From: Bradyrhizobium hereditatis
Lineage (GTDB): Bacteria; Pseudomonadota; Alphaproteobacteria; Rhizobiales; Xanthobacteraceae
NCBI RefSeq assembly: GCF_020329435.1
Contig: NZ_JAGKJK010000023.1
Coordinates: 1-64,000 of the forward strand
Reading direction: 5' to 3'
Length of the DNA: 64,000 nucleotides
Shown: positions 24,417-32,917 of the stretch, in pieces
Numbering within the stretch: the stretch's first letter is position 1
Layout: each line of letters opens with the position of its first letter
Notes under the pieces: generated by a model
What the model was told of the DNA's origin: nothing
Databases searched by the model: none
The model's input: only the letters and a program-made list of their open reading frames with translations
Position numbers and translations under genes: made by a program

Positions 24417-26276
24417 ATGAAACCATTGCCTCCTCCGTTCCCGGCTGCGCCCGCAGCCTGGACCAGCTCGAAGCCGCCTTTGCTGCGGTTCCTGACCGCC
24501 TGTCACGCGGACTTCACGCCCGAGACCGGCGGCGCCGTCGCCGACTACATCCCGGAGCTCGGCAAGGCCAACCCTGATCATTTCGGCATCAGCCTCGCCA
24601 CCCTCGACGGCCACATCTACCAGGTCGGCGACACCCAGGTCCCCTTCACCATCCAGTCTATGTCAAAGCCGTTCGTGTTTGCGCTCGCGCTGGACACGCT
24701 GGGCGCGGCACGGGTGGAAAGCGTGATCGGCGTCGAGCCCTCGGGCGATCCCTTCAACTCGATCCGCCTCAACGCCGAAAACCATCCTTTCAACCCGATG
24801 GTTAATGCCGGCGCGATCGCCTGCTCCGGCCTGATCCACGAGGCCAAGGGCGACGCCGCGTTCGAGCATATCCGGCAGGCACTGGGGCGGTTTGCCGGCC
24901 GCGAGCTCGACGTCGATGACGCCGTCTATGCTTCCGAAAGCGCAACCGGCGACCGTAACCGCGCGATCGGCTATCTCCTGCGCACCAACGCCGTCATCAA
25001 GGAAAATGTGGCTGAAGTACTGGAGGTCTATTTCAGGCAATGCGCCATCCTGGTGACGGCGCGAGACATTGCCGTGATGGCCGCGACGCTCGCCAACCGC
25101 GGCATTAATCCGGTGACCGGCGAACGGGTGATGAGCGCCTACGCCATCTCGCGCACGCTCTCGGTGATGACCAGCTCCGGCATGTACGACTATGCCGGCG
25201 AATCGATCTACCGGGTCGGCATCCCCGCCAAGAGCGGCGTCGGCGGCGGCATCCTCGCTGCCCTCCCGGCGCGGCTCGGGCTCGGCAGCTATTCCCCGAG
25301 GCTCGACAAGCACGGTAATAGCGTGCGCGGCATCAAGGTCTGCGAGGCGCTGTCGGCGCATTACGACCTGCATATGCTGAACCGCAGCGACGACGCCCGC
25401 AACAGCATCATCGCCGACTACGACATCGGCAACAGCCCGTCGCGGCGCGTGCGGCGCGCGCACGAACAGAATATCCTTGCCGCCCACCACCAGGACGTCC
25501 GCGTGATCGAGCTGGTCGGAACGCTGTCGTTTTCCAATGTCGATTACGTCTCGCGTCAGCTAGCGGCAAAACCGCGTCCACAACTGGTGATTTTCGACCT
25601 GCGCCGTGTCACGTCCATGACCCGCGCCGGCGCCCGCCTGCTCGCCGAGGAATTCCGCGAGCTTGCGGCACACCACGTCACCGTGATTCTATCCGGCATC
25701 AGGCGTTCGTCGCCGGACTGGAAAATGATCGCGGAATGGACGGAAGGGCTCAGCAACATCCGCAACTACTATCTGCTCGACGCCGCGATCGAATGGGCGG
25801 AAGACCAGGTGGTGTACCGCTACGGCGGCGCAATCGACTTTTTTGAAGCGACCGAGCTCTCCGAACAGTCGCTCCTGGCAGGTCTGACGGATGAGGAATT
25901 GACCGATCTGGCCTCGCTCGCTTCGGTCAGGACCTATCAGGCGAACGAAAAGGTCATCGCCGCAGGCGAACCGGCCGAGTCGCTGTTCTTTCTGAGAAGC
26001 GGTGTGGTGCATGTCACCTTGCCCGACGGCATCAGGCTGGCGACGCTGACGGCCGGAATGCCGTTCGGTGAGATGGCGCTCTTGGAGCCGCGTCGTTCAG
26101 CCGACGTATTCGCCGACATGGCGGCGACGGCTTACGAAATATCGCTCCGCGATTTCGAACGCTTCCGGAAGCAGCATCCGCGCGCCGGCGAACGGATCAT
26201 GCGCAATCTCGCCCAACTATTGGCCGATCGGCTGATTCTCGCCAACGCCAGACTGAACCTGCTGACGTCGGGGTAG
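24417..26276 (+). CDS. glsA: Glutaminase fused to STAS and cyclic-nucleotide-binding domains
   Basis: 619 residues in three parts. Residues about 1-315 are a serine-dependent glutaminase: SMSKPF holds S81 and K84 of the SxxK pair, with ENHPFNPMVNAGAI, SATGDRNRAIGYLL and AKSGVGGGILAALP. About 375-475 is a STAS domain (VIELVGTLSFSNVDYVSRQL; VIFDLRRVTSMTRAGARLLA). About 490-610 is a cAMP-receptor-like domain (NEKVIAAGEPAESLFFLRSG; MPFGEMALLEPRRSADVFAD). The catalytic part makes glutamate and ammonia from glutamine; the added domains suggest allosteric control by a small ligand or partner. Typical glutaminases are about 310 residues. It is the last gene of the TRAP operon (22-nt gap). Confidence 0.92.
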   Translation: MKPLPPPFPAAPAAWTSSKPPLLRFLTACHADFTPETGGAVADYIPELGKANPDHFGISLATLDGHIYQVGDTQVPFTIQSMSKPFVFALALDTLGAARVESVIGVEPSGDPFNSIRLNAENHPFNPMVNAGAIACSGLIHEAKGDAAFEHIRQALGRFAGRELDVDDAVYASESATGDRNRAIGYLLRTNAVIKENVAEVLEVYFRQCAILVTARDIAVMAATLANRGINPVTGERVMSAYAISRTLSVMTSSGMYDYAGESIYRVGIPAKSGVGGGILAALPARLGLGSYSPRLDKHGNSVRGIKVCEALSAHYDLHMLNRSDDARNSIIADYDIGNSPSRRVRRAHEQNILAAHHQDVRVIELVGTLSFSNVDYVSRQLAAKPRPQLVIFDLRRVTSMTRAGARLLAEEFRELAAHHVTVILSGIRRSSPDWKMIAEWTEGLSNIRNYYLLDAAIEWAEDQVVYRYGGAIDFFEATELSEQSLLAGLTDEELTDLASLASVRTYQANEKVIAAGEPAESLFFLRSGVVHVTLPDGIRLATLTAGMPFGEMALLEPRRSADVFADMAATAYEISLRDFERFRKQHPRAGERIMRNLAQLLADRLILANARLNLLTSG

Positions 26277-26286
26277 TTCTGGGCCT

Positions 26287-26402
26287 GCATGGTTCGAGAC
26301 CCCCGGCTTTGCCGGGCTCCTCACCATGAGGGTCTTAGAGCGCATTCTGATTCAGACCTCATCCGAGGAGCATCGCAAAGCGATGCGTCTCGAAGGATGA
26401 AG
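26287..26402. repeat. Intergenic palindromic repeats, family C, third copy
   Basis: Two palindromic blocks: CATGGTTCGAGACCCCCGGC through CTCCTCACCATGAGG (26288-26331), and CCTCATCCGAGGAGCATCGC through GTCTCGAAGGATGA (about 26357-26400). It lies between the convergent glutaminase and tex genes. Confidence 0.75.
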
Positions 26403-26415
26403 CCCCGAACGGCGC

Positions 26416-28749
26416 CTACCCCGCCTTGCCCCGTCCGTTCTTTTCGGCCGCACGCCGCAAGGCCTCGGCGAGCGCACCGCCCTGCTCCTGCGGCTTGCGT
26501 GGCGAGGATGACGTCATCGCCGCCTTAGAATACTCGCGCATCTTGCTATCAGACAGCTTGGGACCCTTGGCGCCGACTTCATCATCGAGCCGCAGCGACA
26601 GTGCGATGCGCTTGCGGGCGACCTCGACCTCCAGCACCTTGACCTTGACGATGTCGCCCGGCTTCACCACCTCGCGCGGGTCCTTGATGAAGTTCTTCGA
26701 CATCGCCGAGATGTGCACGAGGCCATCCTGATGCACGCCGATGTCGACGAAAGCGCCGAATGCCGCGACGTTCGTCACCGTGCCTTCCAGGATCATGCCG
26801 CGCTTGAGATCCTTGATCTCCTCGACGCCTTCCTTGAACACCGCTGCCTTGAACGCCGGACGCGGGTCGCGGCCGGGCTTTTCCAGTTCGCGCAGAATGT
26901 CGGTGACCGTGGGCAGGCCAAAAGTTTCATCGACGAAGGCCTGCGGCTTCAACTGGCGCACGACGTCGGCATTGCCGATCAGTGCCTTGATGTCGCTCTT
27001 GGTCGCGGCGAGAATTCTCCGAACCACAGGATAGGCTTCGGGGTGAACGCCGGACGCGTCGAGCGGATCCTCGCCGTTGTTGATGCGCAAAAATCCGGCG
27101 CATTGCTCGAACGCCTTTGGCCCGAGCCGCGGAACGTTCTTCAGATCCTTTCGCGATTTGAACGGCCCGTTGGCGTCGCGGTGCTGTACGATGCTCTGCG
27201 CGAGCCCAGCACCAATGCCGGACACCCGTGCCAGCAGCGGCGCGGAAGCGGTGTTGGCGTCGACGCCGACGGCGTTCACGCAATCTTCGACCACGGCATC
27301 CAGCGAGCGCGCCAGCTTGGTTTCGCCAAGATCGTGCTGATACTGGCCGACCCCGATCGCCTTCGGATCGATCTTGACGAGCTCTGCAAGCGGATCCTGC
27401 AGCCGCCGCGCGATCGACACGGCACCGCGCAAGGTGACGTCGAGATCCGGCAGTTCCTCGGACGCGAAGGCCGAGGCGGAATAGACCGACGCGCCGGCTT
27501 CCGACACCACGATCTTCGACATCTTCAGATCCGGCAGCATCTTGACCAGCTCGGTCGCCAGCTTGTCGGTCTCGCGCGAGGCGGTGCCGTTGCCGATCGC
27601 GATCAGGTCGACCTTGTGCGTGACCGCGAGCTTGCCGAGAATGGCCAGCGCCTCGTTCCACTGCCGCTGCGGCTCGTGCGGATAGATCGTCGTGGTCGCG
27701 ACCACCTTCCCCGTGGCATCGACCACGGCCGTCTTGACGCCGGAGCGATAGCCGGGATCGAGGCCCATGGTGACGCGCGCGCCGGCCGGCGCAGCCAGCA
27801 AGAGATCGCGCAGGTTCGAGGCGAATACGCGTACGCCCTCGGTCTCTGCCGCGGTCCACAGCCGCATCCGCAGGTCGATGTTGAGATGCACCTGGATCTT
27901 GGTGCGCCAGGCCCAGCGCGCGGTATCGATCAGCCAGCGGTCACCCGGCCGGCCCTGATCGGTGATGCCGAAGCGCTGCATGATCTTGAGCTCATACGTG
28001 CCGGGAACGCCGGCCGCAGGCGGGTTAACCTCGGGCTGGATCTGCAGTTCGAGGATTTCTTCCTTCTCGCCCCGAAACAGCGCGAGAATGCGGTGCGACG
28101 GCAGCTTATGGAGTGCTCCGTTGTAGTCGAAATAATCCTTGAACTTCTCGCCCTCGAGCTTCTTGCCCTTGCGCACAGTCGAGGTCATCAACCCGTTCGT
28201 CCACATCTCCTCGCGCAGCCGGCCGATCAGGTCGGCATCTTCAGCGAATCGCTCGACCAGAATCGCGCGCGCGCCTTCCAGCGCCGCAGCCACATCAGGT
28301 ATCTGCTTCTCGGCGTCGACATAGTTTGCCGCGACGGCCTGCGGATCGTTCTGCGGCTGCGTCAGCAACAATTCAGACAAGGGCTCAAGGCCGGCTTCCT
28401 TGGCAATCTCGGCCTTGGTGCGGCGCTTCGGCTTGAACGGCAGATAGATGTCTTCCAGGCGCCCCTTGCTGTCGGCGGCCATGATCTGAGCTTCCAGCGC
28501 GTCATCGAGCTTGCCCTGCTCGCGGATCGAATTGAGAATCGAAACCCGGCGCTCTTCGAGCTCGCGCAAATAAGTCAGGCGCTCTTCCAGGTTGCGCAGT
28601 TGCGCATCGTCTAATCCGCCCGTGATTTCCTTGCGATAGCGCGCCACGAACGGCACGGTGGCGCCGCCGTCCAGCAGTTCGACGGTTGCCGCGATCTGTT
28701 CCTCGCGAACCCCAAGCTCTTGCGCAATCTGTCGGTTGATGTTTGCCAC
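26416..28749 (-). CDS. tex: Tex-family transcription accessory / RNA-binding protein
   Basis: About 777 residues, the full Tex layout: N-terminal helical domain ([20 protein letters not shown]), YqgF/RuvC-like domain ([20 protein letters not shown]), helix-hairpin-helix region ([20 protein letters not shown], then [20 protein letters not shown]) and a C-terminal S1 RNA-binding domain ([20 protein letters not shown], then GLVHISAMS). The start is best placed at GTG 28747-28749, with AGAGG about 6 nt upstream; the frame opens at a TTG 15 nt earlier. It is a conserved nucleic-acid-binding protein affecting transcription and virulence or stress in other bacteria. The basic C-terminal tail ([11 protein letters not shown]) is typical. 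Confidence 0.95.
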   Translation of the reverse strand: MANINRQIAQELGVREEQIAATVELLDGGATVPFVARYRKEITGGLDDAQLRNLEERLTYLRELEERRVSILNSIREQGKLDDALEAQIMAADSKGRLEDIYLPFKPKRRTKAEIAKEAGLEPLSELLLTQPQNDPQAVAANYVDAEKQIPDVAAALEGARAILVERFAEDADLIGRLREEMWTNGLMTSTVRKGKKLEGEKFKDYFDYNGALHKLPSHRILALFRGEKEEILELQIQPEVNPPAAGVPGTYELKIMQRFGITDQGRPGDRWLIDTARWAWRTKIQVHLNIDLRMRLWTAAETEGVRVFASNLRDLLLAAPAGARVTMGLDPGYRSGVKTAVVDATGKVVATTTIYPHEPQRQWNEALAILGKLAVTHKVDLIAIGNGTASRETDKLATELVKMLPDLKMSKIVVSEAGASVYSASAFASEELPDLDVTLRGAVSIARRLQDPLAELVKIDPKAIGVGQYQHDLGETKLARSLDAVVEDCVNAVGVDANTASAPLLARVSGIGAGLAQSIVQHRDANGPFKSRKDLKNVPRLGPKAFEQCAGFLRINNGEDPLDASGVHPEAYPVVRRILAATKSDIKALIGNADVVRQLKPQAFVDETFGLPTVTDILRELEKPGRDPRPAFKAAVFKEGVEEIKDLKRGMILEGTVTNVAAFGAFVDIGVHQDGLVHISAMSKNFIKDPREVVKPGDIVKVKVLEVEVARKRIALSLRLDDEVGAKGPKLSDSKMREYSKAAMTSSSPRKPQEQGGALAEALRRAAEKNGRGKAG

Positions 28750-28976
28750 GCGACCTCTTTCCAAAGCCGTTTGCGGCGAGATGACCCGCCGCGGGGACGC
28801 AGCTTATGGACCATCTCGGATTGATTTGCCAAGGCACCGGGCGAAAGAAATTGATCTGTGGATCGGCCATATCGGTCAACCACCGGCACGGGGGATTCGT
28901 AGGGAAAACACAGCGAGATAGGGGTGGATTGACGGCCTCCTAATGTGTAAACGGACGCTCCCTCCCGGAGCCTCCC

Positions 28977-30233
28977 ATGTCGATCTGCGGTCTTGATTTC
29001 GGAACGTCGAACACGACGCTCGGCACCATCGAGGGTGCTGCGCCTGTTCTGGCGACACTGGAGGCGGCGCAGACCGCTATTCCGAGCGCAATTTTTTATG
29101 AGGCTGACAGCGGCGTCCGAATCGGCCGCAAGGCCGTGGAAGCCTATGTAGAGGGCGTTCCCGGTCGCCTGTTGCGCAGCCTCAAATCGGTGCTCGGAAC
29201 GTCGCTGATCGACGAAACCACGCGGCTCGGGCGTGAGCGGGTCAGCTTCCGCGACGTGATTGCCTACTATGTGGGCGCGGTCAAACGCCGCGCAGAACAG
29301 GCCACGGGCCGCGAGTTGCGTCACGTTGTCCATGGCCGTCCTGTTCACTTCGTCGACAATGCGCCGAAGGCCGACCGCAAGGCGGAAGAGACCCTGCGAA
29401 CGATTGCCAAGGGAATCGGTTTCGAGGACGTCACGTTCCAGTTCGAGCCGATCGCGGCGGCTCTGGACTATGAGCGACAGATCGCATCCGAGGAAGTCGC
29501 ATTGATCGCCGATATCGGCGGCGGCACATCAGACTTTTCGATCGTGCGTCTCGGGCCGGAGCGACACCGCAACGCTGATCGGGCAGCCGATATTCTTGCC
29601 AATGACGGTGTGCGCGTTGGCGGCACCGATTTCGACCGTCAGCTCAGCCTCGGCGTGGTCATGCCGCTGTTCGGCTTCGGCAGCGCCATGAAGCGTGCCG
29701 GACTTGATGTGCCCTCAAGCTACTTCCACGACCTCGCGACCTGGTCGAGCATTAATCGCATGTATGAACCGCGCGTGCTTGCCGATATCCGCCAGGTACG
29801 GCAGGAAGCCGCCAGGCCGGAACTGCTCGACCGGCTGATCCGCGTGATCCACGAGCAGCGTGGCCACACGCTAGCCATGGACGTCGAAGACGCCAAGATC
29901 GCGCTGTCCGAAAAGTCTCGATCGGAGATCCCGCTCGCATGGGTCGCGCCGGGACTGAGTGCGGTCGTCAGCCAAGGCGACCTCGTCAGTCATACAAAAC
30001 AGCTCGCCGCGCGCATATCGGCGCGCATCAAGAACTGTCTCGTTCAGGCCGGACTGAATGCCGACGCCATCGACGCCGTGTTCCTGACCGGCGGCTCGGT
30101 AAAACTTGCCCATGTGCGCAAGGCGATTACCCAAGCCGTGCCGACGGCGCGGATCGTCGAAGGCGACATCTTCGGCGCCGTCGGCAAGGGGCTGACGCTG
30201 GAAGCCTTGCGGCGATATGGGCCTTTGAACTGA
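28977..30233 (+). CDS. yegD: Short Hsp70-family ATPase (YegD-like)
   Basis: 418 residues containing only the actin-like ATPase of Hsp70. Phosphate 1 GLDFGTSNTTLG is at 5-16, phosphate 2 LIADIGGGTSDFSIVRL at about 178-194 and the adenosine motif VFLTGGSVKLAHVRKAI near 373-389. The peptide-binding and lid domains of DnaK are absent, as in YegD. Its clients and cochaperones are unknown for this branch. Start ATG 28977 has GGAG 8 nt upstream. It is divergent from tex and convergent with the CMD gene. Cytoplasmic; likely a nucleotide-driven chaperone of narrow range (inference). Confidence 0.88.
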   Translation: MSICGLDFGTSNTTLGTIEGAAPVLATLEAAQTAIPSAIFYEADSGVRIGRKAVEAYVEGVPGRLLRSLKSVLGTSLIDETTRLGRERVSFRDVIAYYVGAVKRRAEQATGRELRHVVHGRPVHFVDNAPKADRKAEETLRTIAKGIGFEDVTFQFEPIAAALDYERQIASEEVALIADIGGGTSDFSIVRLGPERHRNADRAADILANDGVRVGGTDFDRQLSLGVVMPLFGFGSAMKRAGLDVPSSYFHDLATWSSINRMYEPRVLADIRQVRQEAARPELLDRLIRVIHEQRGHTLAMDVEDAKIALSEKSRSEIPLAWVAPGLSAVVSQGDLVSHTKQLAARISARIKNCLVQAGLNADAIDAVFLTGGSVKLAHVRKAITQAVPTARIVEGDIFGAVGKGLTLEALRRYGPLN

Positions 30234-30247
30234 GAACGACTGCCCGG

Positions 30248-30775
30248 TCAGCCCACTACTTCGGTCACAGGCTGCATGTCGATGGCAAACGTCTCCAGGA
30301 ACTTCGACGTCATGATGTAAAAGCCGACCGATAGCTGCAGTTCGACCAAGGCGGCCGGGGTCAGCTTCGACGCAATCGCGTTGAAGGTCGCGTCCGTCGG
30401 CTTGTGAAGCCTGACGATTTCATCGGTGAAGGCGAGCGCGGCACGCTGCACGTCATTGAAGCAGGTTGCCGCTTCCCAGTTCTCCAGCGCCTCATTCTGC
30501 TCGTCCGTGACGCCGACATTCTTGCCGATCCGCTTGTGGGCGACGATTTCATACGGCGCCTCGCACAGAATGCCGGTGCGGGTGATGGCAAGCTCCCGCA
30601 CGATCGGGTCCAGTTCGCCCCTGTGCCTGATCGCCCCGCCTAACCGGCAGTACTGTTCGAGATAGCTCGGCGAATGCGCCATCATCCGGAAGATGTTCGC
30701 ATTGCGGTTTTTGCCGAGCAATTCGCGGGTGCGCTCGTTGTGCTTGGCGGGATCGCTGTATTCGATGCGGGCCAT
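30248..30775 (-). CDS. Carboxymuconolactone decarboxylase (CMD)-family protein
   Basis: 175 residues. The family core reads RELAITRTGILCEAPYEIVA followed by HKRIGKNVGVTDEQ. The segment has Cys-x3-Tyr-Glu-x3-His in place of the CxxC of AhpD peroxidases, so it belongs to the non-redox CMD-like group rather than the alkylhydroperoxidase group. Exact reaction unknown. It is downstream of the DUF35/thiolase-like genes on the same strand but 531 nt away, so it may have its own promoter. Confidence 0.85.
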   Translation of the reverse strand: MARIEYSDPAKHNERTRELLGKNRNANIFRMMAHSPSYLEQYCRLGGAIRHRGELDPIVRELAITRTGILCEAPYEIVAHKRIGKNVGVTDEQNEALENWEAATCFNDVQRAALAFTDEIVRLHKPTDATFNAIASKLTPAALVELQLSVGFYIMTSKFLETFAIDMQPVTEVVG

Positions 30776-30992
30776 TCGTCACCTCGGGCTTTCACGATTT
30801 TCTGATTTGTTGACAGAGAGATCATGCACCGCAGCAGCGTGCCGATCAACCACTGAGGCGACTGCGCGGCAGGCTAAGGGCCCGCCTTCAAGCCGATCGA
30901 GACGCGCCAAAAAACTCCCTTTCTCGTGCACAAACCGGCTACGAGCGAGCCAAATTGCCGCCTCAATGCTGGTCGATTTTCGGGGCTGTCGA

Positions 30993-31025
30993 TATTCGCT
31001 GAGTGGGGACTCAAGAGAGCGAATA
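30993..31025. other. Nested hairpin, possible structured RNA
   Basis: TATTCGCT (30993-31000) pairs perfectly with AGCGAATA (31018-31025), and GAGT (31001-31004) continues the stem with ACTC (31009-31012), leaving a GGGG loop and an AAGAG bulge. No T-run follows, so a simple terminator is unlikely. Confidence 0.4.
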
Positions 31026-31115
31026 CTCGTCGCGGGGTGTTCCGAGTAAACCAAACTGAGCTCATCAGGCCTTCACGGGCAAGGATGACTCATGCCCAAG
31101 TCTAGGGAGTTCGGC

Positions 31116-31217
31116 ATGAAGGAAGCCACCAGGAAGGCGGCCTCGGAAGCACTTGCGCAGATGTTGGCGGTAACAGCGATGCTCGTCATCGCCAGCGTTG
31201 TGTTCTACTGGCACTGA
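31116..31217 (+). CDS. Small single-span membrane protein (33 aa, or 41 aa from 31092)
   Basis: From the ATG at 31116: MKEATRKAASEALAQMLAVT, then AMLVIASVVFYWH and stop. AGGGAG lies 6 nt before this ATG, a better ribosome site than that of the in-frame ATG at 31092. The N-terminus is a charged amphipathic helix; the second half is one membrane span with a WH end. No close family is recognised. The layout suits a small regulator or subunit of an inner-membrane complex, but function is unknown and the ORF could be chance. Confidence 0.45.
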   Translation: MKEATRKAASEALAQMLAVTAMLVIASVVFYWH

Positions 31218-31306
31218 ATGTTGACGCGTCGAAGCACTCAGATTTTTCACCCGTTCCGCGTAATCTGGGTTGCTTCGTTGCGTGAGCATTTCGCCTGACG
31301 CTCACC

Positions 31307-31660
31307 TCATTTCTCGAAATACGGCACTAGTCGTCCCGCAAACGGCCGATAGCTCGCAGTAACGGAATCGCCGATCGAAAGATCATTGGCGCCGTGGGCC
31401 ATCATGCGAAACCCTTCGACCGTATCGACCAGCACGATATTGTAAGGAACATGCGCGCGCGTCTCAGGCGTCGCGGCACGACACACCAGCGACGTCGCAT
31501 AAACTGTCCCTGCGCCACTGGCGCGCTTCTCTAGCGGATCAGGCGCACCGCAAGCGGCGCAAAAACTGCGGCGGAAGTACTGCACGTTCCCGCAAGCACC
31601 GCAGGATTGATAGACGATGGCCTCGGCACCCCTGGTCCAGTCGGCGATTCGATCGGTCAT
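31307..31660 (-). CDS. DUF35 zinc-ribbon/OB-fold protein
   Basis: 117 residues. The N-terminal rubredoxin-like zinc ribbon has four cysteines in CGACGNVQYFRRSFCAACGA; the OB-fold follows (GAGTVYATSLVCRAA; YNIVLVDTVEGFRMMAHG). Such proteins bind thiolase-fold partners and hold their CoA substrates. Here its ATG overlaps the stop of the thiolase-like gene (31657-31660), the classic pairing. See that gene for the inferred joint activity. Confidence 0.92.
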   Translation of the reverse strand: MTDRIADWTRGAEAIVYQSCGACGNVQYFRRSFCAACGAPDPLEKRASGAGTVYATSLVCRAATPETRAHVPYNIVLVDTVEGFRMMAHGANDLSIGDSVTASYRPFAGRLVPYFEK

Positions 31661-32793
31661 CGCACGCGCTCCAGGAACATGCTGACATGCGACGACAGCA
31701 CGCCGCCATCGCCATGCAGCAGCGCAATAGAGGCGTCACGGACCTGCCGCGGGCCGGCGCGCTCCGTCATCTGCAGATGCGTCTCAACGAGGTGCGCCAT
31801 CGCACCGCCGACACCGCAATGGCCGTAGCTCAACAGCCCGCCATGCGTGTTGAGCGGCACGACGCCGTCGCGGCCAAAATGCCCTGCCCGCACCCGCGCG
31901 GCCGCCTCGCCGCGGCGGGCCAGGCCGAGATCTTCCAGCAGCATAGCGAGCGTAATGGTGAAGCTGTCATAGACCGCGGCGTACCGTACGTCCGATATCG
32001 CGATACCGGATGCAGCCTTGGCCTTGCCGATCGCGATCTCGGCGCCGAGTTCGCTCAGAGCCGGCGCGGCCGAGACGTGCTGATGGGTATGCGCCTGTGC
32101 GCAGCCGCGCACACGGATGCCCGTTGCACCGGTAGGTTCGCGGCTGACTACGAACGCCGCGCCACCGTCAGAGACCGGGCAGCAATCCAGAAGTTTGAGC
32201 GGCATCGCCACCGGCTTTGAGGCCATCACGTCGGCGACGGTAATGAGCTCTTGGAACTGCGCGCCGGGATGGGTCATTGCATGGGCGCGCATCAGCACCG
32301 CGAATTCGGCGAGGTCTTCCTCCGTCACGCCGTATTCATGCATGTAGCGCGAGGCGACGAGGCCGTAATAGGCGGGTATCGTCGGCCCCAGTGTCACCTC
32401 GTAGTCGGGATGGCCGACCTGCGCCAGCGCCTGGATCGAGGCGTCGCGGCTCTGCCCGGTGAGGCGGTTTTCGCCGCCAACCACCAGCACATGCCTGGCC
32501 ACGCCGGCATCGACCAGATGATGCGCCAGCATGGTCATGGCGAGCCCGGTTGCGCCGCCGACCTGCACGGCGTGGGCATAGGACGGCTGAATGCCGAAAT
32601 GCTCGGCGAACACGGTCGCCAGCATGATATGTGGCGAGACGGTCGAATAGCCGCAGAGAATGCCGTCGATCTCGGATCGCTTGAGACCAGCATCGGCAAT
32701 GGCGAGCTCGGCCGCCTTGCTCATGAGATCGAGCGAGGACGAGCCTTCGTGCTTGCCATAGGACGTCAGTCCGACGCCGGTGATGAAGCTCAT
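31657..32793 (-). CDS. Thiolase-like (SCP2/Ltp2-type) protein lacking the catalytic Cys
   Basis: 378 residues with a thiolase fold. At the nucleophile position, where thiolases have a Cys followed by xSG, it reads AVQVGGATGLAM (about 76-86) with no Cys. The C-terminal motif reads NTHGGLLSYGHCGVGG rather than NxxGGxxAxGHPxGxxG. This pattern, with an overlapping DUF35 gene, matches the Ltp2/ChsH2-type complexes that act as retro-aldolases on beta-hydroxy-acyl-CoA rather than thiolases. So a C-C lyase is more likely than an acyltransferase (inference). Start ATG 32791-32793. Confidence 0.87.
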   Translation of the reverse strand: MSFITGVGLTSYGKHEGSSSLDLMSKAAELAIADAGLKRSEIDGILCGYSTVSPHIMLATVFAEHFGIQPSYAHAVQVGGATGLAMTMLAHHLVDAGVARHVLVVGGENRLTGQSRDASIQALAQVGHPDYEVTLGPTIPAYYGLVASRYMHEYGVTEEDLAEFAVLMRAHAMTHPGAQFQELITVADVMASKPVAMPLKLLDCCPVSDGGAAFVVSREPTGATGIRVRGCAQAHTHQHVSAAPALSELGAEIAIGKAKAASGIAISDVRYAAVYDSFTITLAMLLEDLGLARRGEAAARVRAGHFGRDGVVPLNTHGGLLSYGHCGVGGAMAHLVETHLQMTERAGPRQVRDASIALLHGDGGVLSSHVSMFLERVR

Positions 32794-32815
32794 GGTTCTC
32801 TCACCACGTTGAATG

Positions 32816-32901
32816 CCGTCATTCTGGGATGGTGCGAAGGACCAGACCCGGAATTTCGAGGTTCCGGGTTCGATGCTGCGCATCGCCCCGGAACGACGTT
32901 A
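32816..32901. repeat. Intergenic palindromic repeat, family D
   Basis: It starts CCGTCATTCTGGGATGGTGC and ends CGCCCCGGAACGACG with inner arms AGACCCGGAA / TTCCGGGTTC. It lies between the acyl-CoA dehydrogenase and thiolase-like genes in the operon. Confidence 0.75.
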
Positions 32902-32917
32902 GAGCGCCCTTTCATCC

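Larger units (their letters stand above)
30776..31306. other. 531-nt gap with structured RNA candidate and small ORF
   Basis: Between the DUF35 and CMD genes. It contains a nested hairpin at 30993-31025, a small membrane-peptide ORF on the plus strand at 31092/31116-31217, and an inverted pair GTGAGC (31282-31287) / GCTCAC (31300-31305) just behind the DUF35 stop that may end that transcript. Nothing else recognised. Confidence 0.6.

Noticed and set aside
26713-28614. 633-codon plus-strand frame opposite tex
   Set aside because: Shadow of tex; no recognisable motif and typical shadow composition.
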